From a virus: a stretch of 26,092 nt of DNA. The DNA lies in the IMG/VR virus record IMGVR_UViG_3300025030_000382, positions 1 through 26,092 of that record; one strand, given 5' to 3'. Position 1 is the first letter of the stretch, and each line of letters opens with the position of its first letter. Below, in pieces: positions 23,439-26,092 of this stretch. A program made the translations under genes and the position numbers. The notes under the pieces were generated by a model that worked only from the letters and a program-made list of their open reading frames with translations, was not told the DNA's origin and searched no databases.

Positions 23439-25394
23439 TTATTTGTTTCCCCACTTCTCCAAATCCATCAAATCTCCCCACGATGTTCCGATCTTGGCGT
23501 CGAATGGGAACATAATTGGAAGGTCGACGCCCCAAGCCTTTTTGTACGGCAAGGCTGAAAGCCTATCGCGGAAAACTTCTGCTGCCTTCAGTGCTCTGTC
23601 CTCCGGGAAAATGAAAAAGAGTCCATCATGCAACTCATAGTAAAAATACCCTGAAAACTCAGGAAGAAGGTTGCGTGCAATCGCCATCGCTAGATACTTC
23701 TGATCTCCGCCAGTCCCTTGAATCGGGTAGTTGATGGATGTACTCTCCATAGCCCAAGCATCTCGACCTGCCCAACTTCCTTTGAGCTGTACTCTCCTAC
23801 CGGCGAAGGTCTCGGCGTAGCCGAGCCTCTTGCACTTCTCGATCTGCCGCCCCCAGTAGCCACCATTCCGCTCTCGCGGCAGCCCCCCGACGCCGACATA
23901 AGAGGTTCGGTAGATAGCCTGCGTCCGCTGGATGAACGCCTCGTCAACATCGAGTTCATAGTCAATTCGAGCTTTTGTTGTGGCAGTTCGGGCACTTACC
24001 CTATACTGATAGGACAAATTACAGAATTTCCCGCACTTACGCTCATTGGCAGCTTCAACATCTCCGTCTTTTACTCTTTGCACAAGGTCTCGATAGTCAC
24101 ATGATGCTACTTGTGCTCCCATATACCCGTGTGCGTCCTCTCCAGGAGCGCAAAGCGAGAGCATTGTCTCATCGCCGGAGGCGACCGCCATCCAACGAAA
24201 CTCCTGGCCTGCTGCGTCGAACTCGGTGAGTACATAGCCTGGAGGCGGCATTATCAGCCTGCGGTATTCTTTCCCTCTCTTCCACTGGTGGAGAGCTACG
24301 CCGACAGGAACTTCGACATTCTTAGTGATGATCTGAAGACCGTTTTTCTTCGTTGTCTTCTCGAACTGCCTCGACGCCTTGTCGGAACTTCCATAGGTAA
24401 TACGTGAAGTATACGTCGAGAAGATTTTTGCCTGTGGCCTGACTTTCCCGTCTCCATTGTATGCAAGACTATTAATTGTGCCGATGGCGTACTTCTTTCT
24501 GTTGTTCTTCGCCTCCCGCAACTCTTTCAAGAGTTTCGCCCTTGGGTCGATGAAGGCCAGATCGAACAAGGCATACTTGTCGGTCGAAGGATCTCCGGAT
24601 TTTTTGGAAAACCTGTCAGCCATGAGCCCCCAATTCTCATAAAGAAGTTTTTGCAGTTGTTTCGGACTCCCGAGGTTTATCCCCCTGACCTCTGGCGAGG
24701 TTCGAAGAAGCTCCCGATATGTCCTAATTGCGTCATCGGCAAGAGAGTTTGCGAGCTGCCTGGCGGCGCCGTCTGCTGAGTTTATTCCGAGAACTTTTGT
24801 TTTCGCAATGAGTGGTATGCACCTTGCCTCAATAAGTGCGATCCGCCGCTGCCCTTCATTCAACATCCCCCAGAACTTCTCAGCCAACTTCAGAGTCCAG
24901 TAGGCATCTTTCTTGTTACGGTGTAACAGGAGTTCTAAACTTTCCTGATCTACAGCCTGAAAATCTTTGAAATCCTTGAACCCTGCCTCTTGCGGATAGA
25001 ACTCATACATTGCCGACTCAAGAGAATACGACTTCCTTTTCGCTCTTGGAATATCTTCACCCTCCGGCTCGACTACAGCGTGCCGCCACAAAAGCATAGC
25101 GTCCAACCACTTCGTTTTGAAAACAACCTCCTCAAGGCCGATAGCGATGCACCACGCTGCGTCGAATGCTACGTTCCACCCTACTACATAGCTATCAGTC
25201 CTGCCTGCGTACAGGAGCATGTTTCTAACCTTAAAGAGGTCAGGATATAGACTCCCCCTCATTTCTTCGCCTACGGCAATACTGGCGGCCTTAATCTTTG
25301 CTTTGCCGGTCTCAGCTCGAAAAGGTTGAAGGGCGTACTCAGGGAGGTCTCCTTCTGTCTCAAGGTCGAAGCCTACGGCCTTCGGCAAGCTCAT
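23439..25394 (-). CDS. DNA polymerase, family A, with 3'-5' exonuclease
   Basis: 651 residues, ATG 25394 overlapping the upstream TGA and following GGGGAGGAGCG. Exonuclease motifs: FDLET (D10, E12), GWNVAFDA (N74, D78) and HRNKKDAYW (D163), where the residue at the usual ExoIII tyrosine place is Arg159. Polymerase motif A is EFDAAGQEFRW (D393, E398, R400); motif B is ERKCGKFCNLSYQY (R452, K456, L460, Y464); motif C is ELHDGLFF (H589, D590), with Gly in place of the usual Glu. The conserved INYPIQGTGGD precedes motif C. It replicates the phage genome and lacks the 5' nuclease domain, as in phage polymerases. Leucine at the E. coli 762-equivalent is a known variant class. Confidence 0.95.
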   Translation of the reverse strand: MSLPKAVGFDLETEGDLPEYALQPFRAETGKAKIKAASIAVGEEMRGSLYPDLFKVRNMLLYAGRTDSYVVGWNVAFDAAWCIAIGLEEVVFKTKWLDAMLLWRHAVVEPEGEDIPRAKRKSYSLESAMYEFYPQEAGFKDFKDFQAVDQESLELLLHRNKKDAYWTLKLAEKFWGMLNEGQRRIALIEARCIPLIAKTKVLGINSADGAARQLANSLADDAIRTYRELLRTSPEVRGINLGSPKQLQKLLYENWGLMADRFSKKSGDPSTDKYALFDLAFIDPRAKLLKELREAKNNRKKYAIGTINSLAYNGDGKVRPQAKIFSTYTSRITYGSSDKASRQFEKTTKKNGLQIITKNVEVPVGVALHQWKRGKEYRRLIMPPPGYVLTEFDAAGQEFRWMAVASGDETMLSLCAPGEDAHGYMGAQVASCDYRDLVQRVKDGDVEAANERKCGKFCNLSYQYRVSARTATTKARIDYELDVDEAFIQRTQAIYRTSYVGVGGLPRERNGGYWGRQIEKCKRLGYAETFAGRRVQLKGSWAGRDAWAMESTSINYPIQGTGGDQKYLAMAIARNLLPEFSGYFYYELHDGLFFIFPEDRALKAAEVFRDRLSALPYKKAWGVDLPIMFPFDAKIGTSWGDLMDLEKWGNK

Positions 25395-25564
25395 CGCTCC
25401 TCCCCAACCTCAACGAAAATAAGAGGCTCGCCAAATCCATCCGATTCTCCTCCATAACACCAAGGGAGCGAGGAACAGAGCAGCATTTTACCCTCTCCCG
25501 CACATCCCCTGCACGAGCCGTCGTCGCTTGTTTGCGCTTCGTATTCCTTACCAAGTACCTTCAT
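25391..25564 (-). CDS. Small zinc-knuckle protein, 57 aa
   Basis: ATG 25564 follows GGAGGCGCAAAA, the same sequence as in front of the primase-helicase. Four cysteines, C18, C21, C30 and C36 (SCRGCAGEGKMLLCSSLPWC), make a probable zinc site. The C-terminus is Gly/Glu-rich. Its stop overlaps the polymerase ATG, so it may be co-translated with it. Function unknown. Confidence 0.72.
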   Translation of the reverse strand: MKVLGKEYEAQTSDDGSCRGCAGEGKMLLCSSLPWCYGGESDGFGEPLIFVEVGEER

Positions 25565-25812
25565 TTTTGCGCCTCCTCTTCTAGTGTTAACTGTTGCCAA
25601 GCTGCGTTGCCGCGGGTCATGTTGATATTTTTAACCCGGTCGAGCAGGTGGGGATGGGTCATCCCTAGTGAGAGCATCTTGCAGTAGAAATTGCCGGGGC
25701 GCGCGTAACCGCATATCCGAGATAATTCTCGTACTGTATACTCCTGACCGTCGTCGCAGAGATACCGAGCGGCTCGGATGCCTTTGATCTTCATTTTCTT
25801 GATGATTATCAT
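25561..25812 (-). CDS. Possible HTH-type small protein, 83 aa
   Basis: ATG 25812 overlaps the upstream TAA as TAATG; an internal ATG six codons later is an alternative start. The centre (about 25-50, YTVRELSRICGYARPGNFYC) is reminiscent of a helix-turn-helix, and the N-terminus is very basic (MIIIKKMKIKGIRAARYL). Weak DNA-binding is plausible; I do not recognise the family. The stop overlaps the next ATG. Confidence 0.65.
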   Translation of the reverse strand: MIIIKKMKIKGIRAARYLCDDGQEYTVRELSRICGYARPGNFYCKMLSLGMTHPHLLDRVKNINMTRGNAAWQQLTLEEEAQK

Positions 25813-26084
25813 TATCTAAGATACTCCTGTAAGTCTTCTTTATCCAACTCGTAGACGTCAATATCAGCTTGGGGAGGAGTAACCGCCGTGTCCCCTGGAA
25901 TGTTCCGTGATGTCCCAAGTTTTAGGTTCAACAGGACACATTCCCCTTTCCGGTATCCTAGCGAAACTCCGTCCCCACCTTTGTGTTTATCTACTTTGAT
26001 ATAGAAAGAGCTGTTATAGTTCAGGTATGTACCATACTTTAATTCGCCTACTCTTGTTTTCCATCTTGGTCCTCCTCCATGCAC
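25812..26084 (-). CDS. Unknown protein, start uncertain near window edge
   Basis: The frame ends with TAA at 25814-25812. Upstream it is open to the window edge. The only clear in-frame start is GTG at 26084, whereas a strong GGAGGAGG serves an ATG in another frame (about 26064) that stops after 14 codons. So the gene either begins outside the window, uses the GTG, or carries a small frameshift. The protein looks beta-rich (TYLNYNSSFYIKVDKHKGGD and RKGECVLLNLK) with an acidic helical C-terminus. No family is recognised. Confidence 0.6.
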   Translation of the reverse strand: MHGGGPRWKTRVGELKYGTYLNYNSSFYIKVDKHKGGDGVSLGYRKGECVLLNLKLGTSRNIPGDTAVTPPQADIDVYELDKEDLQEYLR

Positions 26085-26092
26085 AGGATAAT

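Overview
The window looks like part of a double-stranded DNA tailed-phage (or prophage) genome, probably from a bacterium: genes are packed with almost no gaps, most starts carry strong GGAGG-type ribosome binding sites, and two leftward promoters match the sigma70 consensus. The host cannot be named from the sequence. No integrase, terminase, capsid gene, tRNA, CRISPR array or insertion sequence is visible. A giant virion protein of the PLxRFG type next to a family A polymerase and a primase-helicase fits short-tailed (podovirus-like) phages, but that is inference.

Layout. Positions 1-8264 (+ strand) hold the end of a virion/ejection module: a coiled-coil protein cut by the window edge, a 390-aa unknown protein, and a 2077-aa polyvalent protein with two zincin-like HExxH sites, hydrophobic N- and C-terminal segments and a PLSRYG motif. 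Positions 8200-26084 (- strand) hold a long, translationally coupled replication and nucleotide-metabolism module. Reading leftward from the right edge it has: three small unknown genes, DNA polymerase A, a promoter, a small conserved-looking protein, a Cas4/RecB-like nuclease with an apparent Fe-S cysteine set, small unknown genes, a frameshifted DHH phosphoesterase, a VRR-NUC nuclease, a zinc ribbon, a SNF2-like helicase, a PAPS-reductase-family protein, a second promoter with a structured leader, another zinc ribbon, a gene interrupted by an amber codon, a tiny histone H1-like protein, a zinc ribbon, a candidate ssDNA-binding protein, a 55-aa protein, an HTH protein, an AEP-primase/DUF927 helicase, a C5-cytosine methyltransferase, small unknown genes, a thymidylate-synthase-family enzyme, more small genes, a DUF6378-like protein and a 61-aa last gene. 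The two modules converge and overlap near 8200-8264.

How it works together. Polymerase, primase-helicase, candidate SSB, Cas4-like and VRR-NUC nucleases and the SNF2 helicase form a self-contained replication/recombination set. The thymidylate synthase homologue, C5 methyltransferase and PAPS-reductase-family protein point to nucleotide supply and DNA modification. Many neighbouring genes overlap by ATGA or GTGA, so translation is probably coupled. Two near-identical promoters, each immediately after a long gene (23439 and 18341), appear to re-boost leftward transcription. A strong leftward terminator lies inside the 3' end of the opposing giant gene.

The points most worth a second look are the dual-use terminator/coding DNA at 8118-8264, the frameshifted DHH gene, the in-frame amber codon at 17853-17855, the paired promoters with an internal dyad, the structured leader at 18187-18259, the perfect hairpins inside the methyltransferase specificity region, the histone-like mini-gene, and the Leu at the polymerase 762-equivalent position.
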